Source: Planctomycetaceae bacterium
GTDB lineage: Bacteria; Planctomycetota; Planctomycetia; Planctomycetales; Planctomycetaceae
Direction of reading: 5' to 3'
NCBI GenBank assembly: GCA_020426505.1
Contig: JAGQPX010000038.1
Coordinates: 32,001-82,276 of the forward strand
Length of the DNA: 50,276 nt
Below the pieces are notes generated by a model. It did no database searches. It saw only the letters and a list, made by a program, of their open reading frames with translations, and was not told the DNA's origin. This document shows positions 8,498 to 17,859 of the stretch, one piece after another (the first letter of the stretch is position 1; each line of letters begins with the position of its first letter). The position numbers were made by a program, and so were the translations under genes.

Positions 8498-9237
8498 CCG
8501 GTCACCTCTTCGAGGGGGTTCCGCTGAGCGCTGATGAATTCGACAACAAATGGGTCGGCTGGTCGGTGCAGCAGATCGCTGATGGTGCCTCGCTGAATGA
8601 TGACGCCTCGACGCAACAGAATGATTTCGTCTGCCAGATACGCCGCCTCGCCGATGTCGTGTGTGACAAGCACAACCGTCTTGCCGAGTGATCGGAAGAT
8701 GTCCCGCAGGTCTTTCTGCAACTCCGCACGAATGAGCGGATCGAGTGCCCCCAGAGGTTCGTCAAGCAGGAGAGCGGTGGGGTCGAGCATCAGGGCTCGC
8801 ATGAGGGCGACGCGTTGCTGTTGTCCCCCGGAGAGCTGGGTGGGGTACCGATCGAGAGCATCAGCGGGCAGGTGCGACAGTTCCCGCAGCTCATCGACGC
8901 GTGACTCGATCTGCTCCGGCTTCCATTTCAGATGTGAAGCGAGAAGCGTCACGTTCTCGCGAGCGGTCAAATGTGGGAAGAGTCCGCCGTTCTGGATGAC
9001 GTAGCCGATCTGATGGCGGAGTTCGGGGACAATATTCCCCGTCATTGGCTGACCACGAAACTCGACTGTGCCGCTGTCAGGTTCGATCAACCCCAACAAT
9101 AATCTCAGCAAGGTCGACTTACCACAACCACTGGGGCCGACCAGCACGACCACTTTCCCTTCATCAATCGTCAGATCGAGCGCGGGCAGGACTGTTTGTC
9201 CGTCGTACGACTTGCTGACGCCTGAGAGCGAAAACAT
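8494..9237 (-). CDS. ATP-binding subunit of the osmoprotectant-type ABC importer
   Basis: A 247-residue ABC ATPase with Walker A GPSGCGKSTLL (about residues 34-44), a Q-loop region VIQNGGLFPHLTARENV, signature LSGGQQQRVALMRAL, Walker B ALLLDEPLGALDP and the H-loop VLVTHDIGEA. It most resembles OpuCA/ProV-type ATPases but stops after the catalytic domain and lacks the C-terminal CBS pair that senses ionic strength in OpuA or ProV, so osmotic gating through that route is not expected. Its stop overlaps the start of the fused binding-protein/permease gene. A GAGGAG lies only 2-3 bases before the chosen ATG, closer than usual. The lactonase gene ends 22 bases upstream and may share its transcript. 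Confidence 0.93.
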   Translation of the reverse strand: MFSLSGVSKSYDGQTVLPALDLTIDEGKVVVLVGPSGCGKSTLLRLLLGLIEPDSGTVEFRGQPMTGNIVPELRHQIGYVIQNGGLFPHLTARENVTLLASHLKWKPEQIESRVDELRELSHLPADALDRYPTQLSGGQQQRVALMRALMLDPTALLLDEPLGALDPLIRAELQKDLRDIFRSLGKTVVLVTHDIGEAAYLADEIILLRRGVIIQRGTISDLLHRPADPFVVEFISAQRNPLEEVTG

Positions 9238-9259
9238 TGCTCCTCGAGGGTGATTGGGA

Positions 9260-10426
9260 TCAACGGCTGCGGAACTTGACGCACACGGCAGCAGGCACCT
9301 GAGCCGAGTGACCGGTCGTCGAGAGGCCTCCGGTTTCCGGATCGATCTTCAACACCACGACGTTGTCCGTCGATTGATTGGCTGCAATCACAAACCGCCC
9401 GGACGGATCGATGCCGAAGTTGCGTGGCGTCTGACCGTGTGTCGACTCGGCCTCGACGAACGTCAACTCGCCCGTCTCCTCATTGACACGGAGGACTGCG
9501 ATGCTGTCGTGACCGCGATTCGAGCAGTAGACGAACTTGCCCGAGGGATGGGCCTGAATCTCGGCCGTCGAGTTGCCGGGGACTTCTTCGGGGATGGTGC
9601 TGATCGTCTGAAACCCATACAGCACGGCGGTCTGCGGGTGATAGCGGAACGCATGGACTTCCGAGGTGATCTCAAGGTTGGAGTAAGCGAACTTTTCGGA
9701 TGGGTGCATGGCGAAGTGACGAGGTCCGCCGCCGGCAGGGACGGACGTCGAGGGGGGTTGATGCGGAACGAGAGTCCCTGTCTCACTGTCGAAGCGGTAG
9801 ACAAGGATCTTGTCCAACCCCAGATCAGCGGCGAAGGCGTAGTCGCCGGTCGAGTCGAGATTGATCGAATGCGCGTGTGGGGCTTCCTGCCGCGACTCGT
9901 TGACGCTGGAACCTTCGTGCTGAATGACGCAGCTTGCCTCAGCGAGCGTGCCGTCCTCATTGATGGGCAGCACGGCGACGTTGCCGCCGACGTAATTCGC
10001 GACAAGCACGTTCTTGCCGGGGTGATCAACGACGATGTGACACGGAGCGCCGCCGTGCGAAGCCTGCTGATTCAACTCGGAGAGGCGTCCGTTCTCTTCG
10101 TTGATTCTGAAAGCAGTGACGGCACCGCTCGCCTGCCCCTGGTACTCGGTTGTCTCGTTGACGGCAAAGAGCAGCGGCTGTGTGGGATGCAAGGCGAGGA
10201 AGGACGGCTCGGGTGTTTCCGCGACAAGTTCGGGAGCGGAGATGGCTCCCGTCTCCGGATCAAACGTGCTCCTGTAGATGCCCTTGCTGTCGCCTTGTGT
10301 GTAGGTTCCGAAATAGACGTCCATCGATTTGGCTCCTTCCTCAGCAATTGACGGACGAGTGAACAGCATCGGAACAAGCAATGCGGTGATCAAGAATATG
10401 CGGCGAATCATCGTGGAGCGTTTCAT
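9260..10426 (-). CDS. Secreted lactonase-family beta-propeller protein (6-phosphogluconolactonase-like)
   Basis: The 388-residue protein starts MKRSTMIRRIF and has a signal peptide ending near PSIAEEG. The rest is a seven-bladed propeller of the YbhE/Lactonase type (PF10282): FGTYTQGDSKGIY, PSFLALHPTQPLLFAVNE, GGAPCHIVVDHPGKNVLVANYVGG (here only partly quoted), HSINLDSTGDYAFAADLGLDKI, and GQTPRNFGIDPSGRFVIAANQ. E. coli YbhE hydrolyses 6-phosphogluconolactone in the cytosol. A secreted copy in planctomycetes is more likely to act on another lactone or have a binding role, so I do not give it the gene name pgl. Its stop is 22 bases before the ABC ATPase gene. Confidence 0.87.
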   Translation of the reverse strand: MKRSTMIRRIFLITALLVPMLFTRPSIAEEGAKSMDVYFGTYTQGDSKGIYRSTFDPETGAISAPELVAETPEPSFLALHPTQPLLFAVNETTEYQGQASGAVTAFRINEENGRLSELNQQASHGGAPCHIVVDHPGKNVLVANYVGGNVAVLPINEDGTLAEASCVIQHEGSSVNESRQEAPHAHSINLDSTGDYAFAADLGLDKILVYRFDSETGTLVPHQPPSTSVPAGGGPRHFAMHPSEKFAYSNLEITSEVHAFRYHPQTAVLYGFQTISTIPEEVPGNSTAEIQAHPSGKFVYCSNRGHDSIAVLRVNEETGELTFVEAESTHGQTPRNFGIDPSGRFVIAANQSTDNVVVLKIDPETGGLSTTGHSAQVPAAVCVKFRSR

Positions 10427-10471
10427 CCAAGGATTGACTCATGGTGTGAAATGAAGAAAACAATGGTCGCG

Positions 10472-12412
10472 TCACTCTTCGACTGGAGCGGCATCAGCAA
10501 CGACTTCGGTTGTGATGGGCGAATCATACAACGGCAGATAACGATAATAGACCTCCAGCGTCATCGTCGCGAGGCAAGTGATGAACAATCGCCCACCCGC
10601 CGTGTCCGGCCCGCCACTCTGACGCGGAGTCCAACTTCCGAACTCGGGACCTTCGACACTCACTTGTGTTTTGACGAGATCGTCTCGCATGACCGAGTTC
10701 CATCGTTCCCATTCTTCGCCGCCCCAGTGCTTCATTACCTGCGTGGCGTAGTAGCAGTAGTAAAGGTTGTCGTATGGGCCACGCTCATCGATGATCGCGA
10801 TTCCTTTTTGAAGCTCTTCGTTCTCTCTGTTCCACCCGAGATACATGCGCGCGAGAAGTGCCTGTGACGTCGAGGAGGCTCGGTAGCCTTTCTCCTCGGC
10901 CCGATATCCGTAACGCCCGGTTGGAGTTCCGTCGGTGCGGACCGAGTCGAGGAAATGGCCGACCCCATCGAGCACTTGTGGTGGCACTTTGAGTCCGGCC
11001 TTCTGGGCACTCATGAGTGCCATTGTCACGAGTACAGTGACTGACGTGCATCCGTCCACGGTCGGCTCGTATCGCCAGCCCCCCTGAGTGGAATTCTGAG
11101 CATTGCAGAGAAAGTCAACCGCTGACTGGGCCGCTTCGCGCAGGCCCATGCGTCGATCCTTGGTCATCATCGAAGCTTCGCTCAGCACCATCGCCACGGG
11201 CGCCTGAACATAGAAGTTGTCGTGCTCCCGGCAATCGGGGCCACGAAAGTCACCCCCAGCCGGAACGCGCTTGCCGTTGCGGATGAGAAACTCCAGCCCG
11301 GCACGCACATGTTTCTTGAATCTGCCGTCCTGGTGAGTCTGACCTGCGCCGAGATAGCAGAGCAGCACGTAGGCTGTCGCCCCCATTGGGTTATCCGTGT
11401 CACCTGCGTGACTGCATTGCCTGACGTCGTTGAAGTTCCAACTGCCGTCCTGCCGCTGCACGGTCGCGAACCAGTCGAGCGTGCGTTGGACGGCGGACTC
11501 ACTGGCAGCGGTGCCGCCGTACTTCTTGAGGAGTGCCGCTTTGCCCGTCTCGCTGCGACTGCCGACCTGCGACACATCGACCGTCGTCTGCTCCGCAGCC
11601 TCCGGTCCGGGAGTGGGCGGGGCTTCCTCCGCGACCTCGGTTTGTTCCTGCTCGGGAGGTTGCTCCGGGGGCGGTTCTTCTTCCGGCTCGGGTTCCTCCG
11701 GCTCATCCGGCATCGGCTCTTCGAGTTGCTCCCCCTCGTCCTCGACCGGCTCCTCAATGGGCAATTCTTCCTCGACGACGGCCTCCTCATCTGCGAACGC
11801 GGCCATGACCGTGTTGATCGGGTTGTCCGAACTGACGGCAAAGGTCACAAACCCCAGCAGCAACAGCACGACCACATGCACGGCCGTGCTGATGATCAAC
11901 GACTTCCATTGCCGGGCGAACTCTCGCAGTGGATCATCGTCCCGTTCGAGGTCCTCCGGATTCGACTTGATGCGGACTTGTTTCGGTTCGTCGACTGGCG
12001 CCGCTCCGAGGCGTGCCGGCTCGAATCGTTGTCGGACAGATTTCTGGCGACGTCCCGACTCTCGGCCAGTCGTGCGAGCGGGCGGGGTGACGCCAATAAG
12101 GGGTGCAGGCTCGTCGAAGTCAGCTGAGACTTCGCCCGAAGGGGCCGCATGACTGAGTGCGGCAGCGTCGATTCCCGGGATCGACTTGCCGGTTTCCTCG
12201 AAGGCCTGTGCGTTCAACTGCTGAGCAATTCGGGCCGACTCCTCAGCGAGCCTGGCCAGCTTGATTGCCTGCTCTGCCGCCGCACGCGCCTGTGCCGCCA
12301 ACTCATGGCGATTTGCTGAGGGACCGTCCTTCGAGGTCGGTCGTTCCGAGTGATCTGCCTCAGGTGGCGAGTCGTCGTCGCGAGGACGTTTCTTCTCGGG
12401 TCGGTCAGACAT
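10472..12412 (-). CDS. Membrane-anchored protein with prenyltransferase/squalene-cyclase-like repeat domain
   Basis: I take ATG 12412 (MSDRPEKKRP) as the start, giving 646 residues; the frame is open to 12628 but that part has no protein-like character. Order: a charged cytoplasmic N-terminus with an Ala-rich helix at about 35-70, one membrane helix at about 171-193, a strongly acidic Pro/Glu-rich linker at about 208-275, and an alpha/alpha-toroid domain at about 300-640. That domain shows cyclase-like repeats (TVQRQDGSWNF, NSTQGGWRYEP, DNLYYCYYATQVMKHWGG) but no DxDD or similar acid motif that would start a cyclisation reaction. The layout of helix plus Pro/Glu linker recalls TonB, with the toroid outside the cytoplasm. 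A binding or scaffolding role is more likely than terpene synthesis. Confidence 0.82.
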   Translation of the reverse strand: MSDRPEKKRPRDDDSPPEADHSERPTSKDGPSANRHELAAQARAAAEQAIKLARLAEESARIAQQLNAQAFEETGKSIPGIDAAALSHAAPSGEVSADFDEPAPLIGVTPPARTTGRESGRRQKSVRQRFEPARLGAAPVDEPKQVRIKSNPEDLERDDDPLREFARQWKSLIISTAVHVVVLLLLGFVTFAVSSDNPINTVMAAFADEEAVVEEELPIEEPVEDEGEQLEEPMPDEPEEPEPEEEPPPEQPPEQEQTEVAEEAPPTPGPEAAEQTTVDVSQVGSRSETGKAALLKKYGGTAASESAVQRTLDWFATVQRQDGSWNFNDVRQCSHAGDTDNPMGATAYVLLCYLGAGQTHQDGRFKKHVRAGLEFLIRNGKRVPAGGDFRGPDCREHDNFYVQAPVAMVLSEASMMTKDRRMGLREAAQSAVDFLCNAQNSTQGGWRYEPTVDGCTSVTVLVTMALMSAQKAGLKVPPQVLDGVGHFLDSVRTDGTPTGRYGYRAEEKGYRASSTSQALLARMYLGWNRENEELQKGIAIIDERGPYDNLYYCYYATQVMKHWGGEEWERWNSVMRDDLVKTQVSVEGPEFGSWTPRQSGGPDTAGGRLFITCLATMTLEVYYRYLPLYDSPITTEVVADAAPVEE

Positions 12413-12791
12413 CGCCGCGATGAGCCGAAAGTGCGGTTTGGAGAAAGAGCAACGCCCCATGAAAAGGACGTTACGAACGCCTCGTTTATCGCATCTCCCA
12501 TGCGGGAATTCAACTCGCGAGCATGACAAGAGGTCGATGTCCATCTTTCGACAGACCGACGTCCAAGCGGTCTCGAATCGGGGAAGTGGGTCGGAGTAAA
12601 CCAGGAATTCATTTCCGCGGGGTGGCATGCTCTCACGCCGGTAGGCGGGGGAGCATGTTTTTCAGAGAGATCCGAACATGGCGACCCTGCTAGCGCCGTG
12701 ACACCATGCCACCCAATTACAAATCTGAACTTCCCCAATAGCACCTCGTGGAGTGATCACCTGAGAAACAAGTGACATTCACATAGCCGTG
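12413..12791. other. Intergenic gap (379 bp)
   Basis: Between the PQQ-type propeller gene and the squalene-cyclase-like gene, both minus. Frames here are either upstream extensions of the latter or short shadows. I see no RNA gene, strong hairpin or repeat. It probably holds the promoter and leader of the downstream gene. Confidence 0.5.
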
Positions 12792-14048
12792 TCATTCGCC
12801 GAGGCAGTAGAGATACTCCTGACGATTGTTGCCGGTGTTTTCGGCAACACGGAGGTAGATGCGGTCGCCGCAGATCGCGGGGGAGGCGAACGATTCATCG
12901 CCAAGTTGGTTCATTCCGACCTGCTCGTACTTTTCTGGGTTGGCCTTGAAGACGTAGGTCGTCCCTTTTTCGTTGGACTGATAGATCGTGTCTCCCACGA
13001 GGACGGGTGAGGCGGAGACGGGGCCGCTGAGACGTTCTTTCCACATTTCCTCGCCGTCACTGCCGCGCCAGCAGTAGGCAATGCCGGTGTCGTTGATGCA
13101 GTAGACGTGACCGCCTGCGACGATCATCGATTGCTCATAGCATTTCTGATTGTTCGTCCAGACGATCTGCTTTGAGCCGTCGGCTTTGACGGCAACCGTT
13201 TCCGGTTTGGGGTACCCTCCACTGGCGAATACAAGGTCGCCGTCCCAGACGATTGTGCCGCAGGTCGCCATCGTGGTCGCCTGCACATCCCAGAGTGGTT
13301 GGCCGGTCTTCGGATCGTAGGAGGAGATCAGCATGCACCCGCTGATCAGCAGTTGCTCGCGACCGGCAACGTTGGCCACGACGGGTGACGAGAAGCTCAA
13401 CAGCGAGGGGCGTTTCGTCTTCCAGACTTCGTCGCCCGTATTTCGATCGAGCGCGGCAATCCATCCGCCCTTTTCGTAGTCAGCCGCGACGATGACCGTG
13501 TCGCCGTACAGGATGGGCGAAGGAGCATAACCATACTCATACAACTGCGGATGAAACCGTCCGGCCGATTTCTTCCACAGGATGTCACCATCCAGACTCA
13601 GACAGGCGATGGTGATCTGCTCGTGATTGTGGAAGGTGGTGAAGAGCCGCTCACCATCGCAGGCAATGGTCGCGGTTGCCTGAGTGTTCTTCTTGTGTTG
13701 TTTGGGAAAGCCGCCCGAACTGACTTCGGTGATCCACACTTGTTCGCCCGTCTGGCGGTCGAGTGCCAGCACGCCTTGTTGCTGCCGTTGCTCGTCGGCT
13801 GTGGCCAGGAAGATTCGACTTCCGACAACCGTCGGCGATGAGTGTCCTCTTCCCGGGATCTTCGTTTTCCAGATCACGCTCTTCGTTGCACTCCACTGAA
13901 CCGGAACCTTCTGGTTCGGTTGAGCAATGCCGTTCGATTGAGGGCCACGCCAGACAGGCCAATCATTTGCTTCCGGAGTCGCAGCGGAGAGACGCCCCGC
14001 GAAAACAAGCGTTGCTACGACTGCCAACATTCTGCCGATCCGTCTCAT
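12792..14048 (-). CDS. Secreted PQQ-type (PQQ_2) beta-propeller repeat protein
   Basis: The 418-residue protein starts MRRIGRMLAVVATLVFAG; a GGAG lies 8-9 bases upstream, and this ATG is followed directly by a good signal peptide cut near LSAATPE. Repeated blades of the form ALDRQTGEQVW, SLDGDILWKK, ALDRNTGDEVWKT and YDPKTGQPLWDV identify it as a quinoprotein-like propeller of eight blades or so, with the family N-terminal mark NDWPVWRGPQSNGIA. In planctomycetes many such proteins occur without evidence of bound PQQ, and no disulfide-ring Cys-Cys pair or catalytic Asp set of the true alcohol dehydrogenases is visible. A structural or binding role in the periplasm is inferred. It resembles the second propeller gene at 46070-47404. 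Confidence 0.88.
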   Translation of the reverse strand: MRRIGRMLAVVATLVFAGRLSAATPEANDWPVWRGPQSNGIAQPNQKVPVQWSATKSVIWKTKIPGRGHSSPTVVGSRIFLATADEQRQQQGVLALDRQTGEQVWITEVSSGGFPKQHKKNTQATATIACDGERLFTTFHNHEQITIACLSLDGDILWKKSAGRFHPQLYEYGYAPSPILYGDTVIVAADYEKGGWIAALDRNTGDEVWKTKRPSLLSFSSPVVANVAGREQLLISGCMLISSYDPKTGQPLWDVQATTMATCGTIVWDGDLVFASGGYPKPETVAVKADGSKQIVWTNNQKCYEQSMIVAGGHVYCINDTGIAYCWRGSDGEEMWKERLSGPVSASPVLVGDTIYQSNEKGTTYVFKANPEKYEQVGMNQLGDESFASPAICGDRIYLRVAENTGNNRQEYLYCLGE

Positions 14049-14286
14049 TCTGTCGCTCCGGTTCCAAGTCATCACGAATGGATGCGTTTCGAGGAGGCAC
14101 CCCGGAAGTATGTTACCGAGGAGAGCAGATCCGTGTAATGTTCCTTGTTTCGACGCAGCAAAAGTCGTCATCAGGCTCCGCCTTGATAACGGTGACGCTC
14201 GGACGCGTCCCGACTTGTCGCCGAATGTCACTTCATCCGCTCATCGCGCGGAGCGTGTTGGCTACTGAATCGTCGGATCGTTGTGA

Positions 14287-15123
14287 TCACTCGCCCTGTT
14301 CGGGGTGATCCTGCTTGCGAGGGAGCTTTCGCCTGAGATCGGCAAAGCGGAGCCCGGTCGAAGTCGCTGAGGGAGGTTGAACGTCTGCCGGTGAGTCGGG
14401 AGTCAACACGGGAGAGTGGAATCTCAGGGCGTCGTGTGGAAGCGCACTAAGCACGGAACGGGCGACCGCAAGGTCGAGGGTCGCGCGGGTGGAATCGGTG
14501 TGAGTCGATCGGGGTATGGCGTGCGACAGCCCGACGAGGGTCAACTGGCTCATGGCCAGATTCATCGTGCTGAGTGCCGCGGGTGGCTGCGTCGTCCCGA
14601 AGTCCCTGGCCCGCTCGACGTCAAAGACAAAATCCGTCACGTCATACTTCCTGACGAGGGGCCCAACCAGAACATCGGTCCAACGTTCGACACGCCGACG
14701 AAGTCTGTCGACCACGACAGCCTGACGAGCGGGCAGCCGGTTGGGATATTCCAGCATGCGGAGGACTTCCTGCCTTGCCTCCATCTGACCAAGGAACACG
14801 TGTCGTGCCAATTGCTGACATTCATCGTGACCATGAAAGACATCGCGAGCCAGCAAGACACTCGACCAGACTCGGGTGAGTAGTTCCGCGACAAGAATTT
14901 CACGGGACAGGCAGACCATCTGGCGTCGATGATAGAGCGGTAGCGTTGCCGTGCCGCGCGAGGGCGTCGTCCGCAAACCGGCGAACCAGCACTTCAGGCG
15001 AGTTTGCGAGGACTTCCAATACGCATGCAGCGCACTGATCGCGATTGGCTCAACAGCTTGCACAACATGCTCAGACGCCATTGATGCAAGTGCAGCCACC
15101 TCGGCTGTCTGCCGCAGATTCAC
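14287..15123 (-). CDS. Hypothetical protein
   Basis: I do not recognise this 278-residue protein. It looks like real coding sequence: the frame is long, starts ATG (MNLRQTAEVAALAS), and no longer competing frame covers it. It is helix-rich and has no signal peptide or membrane segment. The middle (about residues 70-165) is rich in Arg, Leu and Glu (FLGQMEARQEVLRMLEYP, VVDRLRRRVERWTD), suggesting a compact all-alpha fold. The C-terminal 70 residues are proline-rich, polar and probably disordered. It stands alone, 238 bases upstream of the PQQ-type propeller on the same strand and diverging from the tRNA-Gly/trigger factor unit. Confidence 0.6.
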   Translation of the reverse strand: MNLRQTAEVAALASMASEHVVQAVEPIAISALHAYWKSSQTRLKCWFAGLRTTPSRGTATLPLYHRRQMVCLSREILVAELLTRVWSSVLLARDVFHGHDECQQLARHVFLGQMEARQEVLRMLEYPNRLPARQAVVVDRLRRRVERWTDVLVGPLVRKYDVTDFVFDVERARDFGTTQPPAALSTMNLAMSQLTLVGLSHAIPRSTHTDSTRATLDLAVARSVLSALPHDALRFHSPVLTPDSPADVQPPSATSTGLRFADLRRKLPRKQDHPEQGE

Positions 15124-15499
15124 AAGTCACCCCGCATGATTAACTGGACCCCGAACGGACTTTCCCCTGTCAGTCTGCACACGCATGCAGGATGCCGGAG
15201 GTGTCAACTTCCGCGAGGAAGAACGGGCGTGAGCTGTATATCGAGTGCTCACAAGGGGATGAACGATTCCTCGTAAACGGGCCAATGCTGAGCGCGACAT
15301 TGATTCTGTGGCGTTTTGGCAACATGTCGAATCGAGGACTCGACAAAAACGAACGATGCGACGTTTCGAGAAGTTCACTGTTCAACGAGTTGGTCATATC
15401 TGTGCAGAGTCCCGACACACCATTCTGCGACTCGAGTCGGGTGCTTCTCCGCGATCGACCGCAGATGTGTCCAATTGACGACTGCTTCGGGTGGAAGGC
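15124..15499. other. Intergenic gap upstream of tRNA-Gly
   Basis: Only short overlapping frames on both strands occur (for example 15192-15503 on the plus strand), none with recognisable protein features or a good ribosome binding site. I see no repeats. It presumably holds the minus-strand promoter for the hypothetical gene. Confidence 0.5.
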
Positions 15500-15527
15500 T
15501 TGACGTTCGCGTTTCGGACGGCATAAT
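15500..15527 (+). promoter_or_regulatory. Sigma70-like promoter for tRNA-Gly (and probably tig)
   Basis: TTGACG at 15500-15505 and CATAAT at 15522-15527 are 16 bases apart, ending 45 bases before the tRNA. It is among the best consensus matches I found in the window, and no other promoter-like pair was obvious between the tRNA and tig, so the two may share it. Confidence 0.6.
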
Positions 15528-15572
15528 CAGGTTTAAGCCGAGAGGTGAATCATCAACGGGGTGGTTCCACAG

Positions 15573-15644
<72 letters not shown>

Positions 15645-15776
15645 CTTTTTCTTTGGCCCATCAAAGAGCCGCTCAGGGGCACAGGCCCAAATTCACTTAG
15701 AGGGGGTAGTATGAATGCTTCCTCTCTTCACTGATGCTTTCATGGGTTGGCAGGACAGGAATAAAGGACGACCAAC

Positions 15777-17267
15777 GTGGCTGACAGCGAGCACCCCACG
15801 GACGACGGCGACACAGCACTTCAAACAGAAGAACCTCAAGTCGAAGGCGACGCCGACGAGTACAAGATGGTTCTCGACGTCGCGATCGAGGACGTCGGCC
15901 CCTGCAAGAAGCATGTGCGCGTGACCGTGCCCCGCGACGGCATCGACCGCATTCAGCAGGATGCGGTCAGTGAACTTCTCGACTCTGCCGACGTGCCGGG
16001 CTTCCGCAAGGGACATGCTCCGGAAAAGCTCATCGAGCGCCGCTTCAAGGACGAGATCAACGAGCAGGTCAAACAGAAGGTGCTGATGCACAGTCTGGAG
16101 CAATTGGCCGACGAGCAGGACCTCGACCCGATCAACGAGCCGAATATCGATATCGACAGCATCGATATCCCCGATGAGGGAGACTTCGAGTACGAGTTCG
16201 ACGTTGAAGTCCGGCCCGAGTTCGATCTGCCCGATTACAAAGGGATCAAGATCGAGCGTCCGGTCCGCGAGATTACGGACGAAGACGTTGATGCGTACCA
16301 GTTGGACTTCCTTGAGCAATACGGGCATCAGGAGCCGACCGACGACCCGGCCACCCTCGGCGACTACGTGATTGTCTCAGCAAAGTTCGCCAGCAAGGAC
16401 GAGGTCATTCGTGAAATCGACGAGTTGTCGCTGCGAGTGCGGCCGACCCTCCGCTTTCAGGACGCAGAGATCGACGGCTTCGATGAACTCATGGTCGGTA
16501 CAAAGGCCGACGACGTCCGCGAGACGGAGTTCACCATCTCGATCGAAGCGAACAACATCGAAATGCGCGGCGAGCCTGTCCGGGCAACATTCACCGTGCT
16601 CGATGTCAAGCGACTGGTTCTGCCGGAGCTGGACGCAAAGTTCTTCGAGCGTGTCGGCGTTGAGAACGTGGAACAGTTGAAGGAGGAGATCCGCTCGATG
16701 CTGAATCGGCAGACGACGTATCAGCAACGGCAGACGACCCGAGAACAAGTCCTCAGCAAGATCACCGCGTCAGCCGACTGGGACCTGCCCGAGGACCTGG
16801 TCCGCAAGCAGACGGAGAACGCCCTGCGTCGGGAAGTGCTTGAGATGCGGCAGGCCGGTTTCACGTCACGTGAGATTCAGGCCCGCGAGAACGAATTGCG
16901 ACAACAGTCGATCTCGATGACGCGCCAGAACCTCAAGGAGCACTTTGTGCTCGATCGCATCGCCGAAGAGGAAGGCATCGAAGTCAGTTCATCCGAGATG
17001 GACACCGAGATCGCCATCATGGCCATGCAGGCGGGAGAGAACCCTCGTCGCGTCCGCGCTCGTCTGCAGAAGTCCGGCATGATCGAGAATCTTGATGCCC
17101 AGATCCGCGAGCGAAAGGCGGTTGATGTCATCATCGAGCATGCCCAGTTCGAGGACGTCGAGATGGACCCGCCCACCGACCGCGACGTCGAAGCGGTGCC
17201 TCGCTCAATCTGCAGCAGCGACACGGACACGGAAGTTGACGCAGAATCTGCCGAAGAGACGGAGTGA
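15777..17267 (+). CDS. tig: Trigger factor, ribosome-associated chaperone / PPIase
   Basis: A 496-residue protein starting with GTG, preceded by AAAGGA at good spacing; no upstream ATG fits the frame. The ribosome-docking signature is clear (DVPGFRKGHAPEKLIE, residues about 71-86), followed by the FKBP-like PPIase domain (about 175-270) and a long helical C-terminal arm region (about 285-450). An acidic tail of about 45 residues (DTDTEVDAESAEETE) and an acidic N-terminal leader of about 30 residues make it longer than the E. coli protein of 432 residues. It binds nascent chains at the ribosome exit tunnel. In many bacteria tig precedes clpP-clpX; here the next gene is bamA instead, so the classical linkage is not seen downstream. 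Confidence 0.95.
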   Translation: MADSEHPTDDGDTALQTEEPQVEGDADEYKMVLDVAIEDVGPCKKHVRVTVPRDGIDRIQQDAVSELLDSADVPGFRKGHAPEKLIERRFKDEINEQVKQKVLMHSLEQLADEQDLDPINEPNIDIDSIDIPDEGDFEYEFDVEVRPEFDLPDYKGIKIERPVREITDEDVDAYQLDFLEQYGHQEPTDDPATLGDYVIVSAKFASKDEVIREIDELSLRVRPTLRFQDAEIDGFDELMVGTKADDVRETEFTISIEANNIEMRGEPVRATFTVLDVKRLVLPELDAKFFERVGVENVEQLKEEIRSMLNRQTTYQQRQTTREQVLSKITASADWDLPEDLVRKQTENALRREVLEMRQAGFTSREIQARENELRQQSISMTRQNLKEHFVLDRIAEEEGIEVSSSEMDTEIAIMAMQAGENPRRVRARLQKSGMIENLDAQIRERKAVDVIIEHAQFEDVEMDPPTDRDVEAVPRSICSSDTDTEVDAESAEETE

Positions 17268-17859
17268 GCCAAAACGGAGAGTCATCGGCCGGGAGGCATT
17301 TCCCTGAAGGCACGTAGATTCTCACGTTCTGGCTCGTCCTTCCTGCCGGAAATCCGCTCCTGTCCGTTTGGGCGTTCCATCAGTGCGGGGCATCCGCGAA
17401 GGGGACATTGACGGAGATACTGCATTAAACGCAGATTATCAATAAGTTTGTGTTGATCTCAACTTAGGCTTTCTGCCAAACGGGAGATCCGTCTGCCGGG
17501 ATGGTTTGCCGGAAGTCATCTTGCCCTCGGGCTGCAATTGCAGTATTCCTCCCTCCCAATCATGTGCCGAGGTCTCTCCGCGCAGCGTCGATCGTCGCTG
17601 ATCGGAGGTCTCAGCTCCCCATCCCGCCCGTTTCCGGGTCATCCCAACTCCCATTTTCATCTGGCAATTGACGTCCCTCTTGCGGGTATCAGTTGTCCTT
17701 ACCGAACAGTCAATCAAGGTGATGAGTTCATCGATGGACTCACAGGACCACTCACTCCGAGGTGTCCACGCCGTAACGTCAAATGAGTTGACCACTTTGA
17801 CTTTCACCAACTCCACCGATGTCCGGAAGCGAAACGTGCCGCCACCGTTACGTGTGTGC
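17268..17859. other. Intergenic/leader region between tig and bamA
   Basis: About 590 bases. The bamA frame is open back to 17668, but the signal peptide starts at 17860, and the earlier part is polar and composition-unlike. I see no RNA gene, strong terminator or dispersed repeat. It probably holds the end of the tig transcript and the bamA promoter. Confidence 0.45.

Noticed and set aside
9254..10351. Long plus-strand frame opposite the lactonase gene (365 residues)
   Set aside because: Antisense shadow of a clear beta-propeller gene, with no domain of its own.
11222..12127. Plus-strand frame opposite the squalene-cyclase-like gene
   Set aside because: Arises from complement of the biased Pro/Glu linker codons; no family features.
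12792..14048. True PQQ-dependent alcohol dehydrogenase
   Set aside because: Length and blade motifs fit PQQ-repeat propellers, but the catalytic Asp/Cys-Cys features of dehydrogenases are not visible.
15192..15503. Plus-strand frame of 103 residues before the tRNA promoter
   Set aside because: No recognisable protein features, no good ribosome binding site, and it runs into the tRNA promoter.
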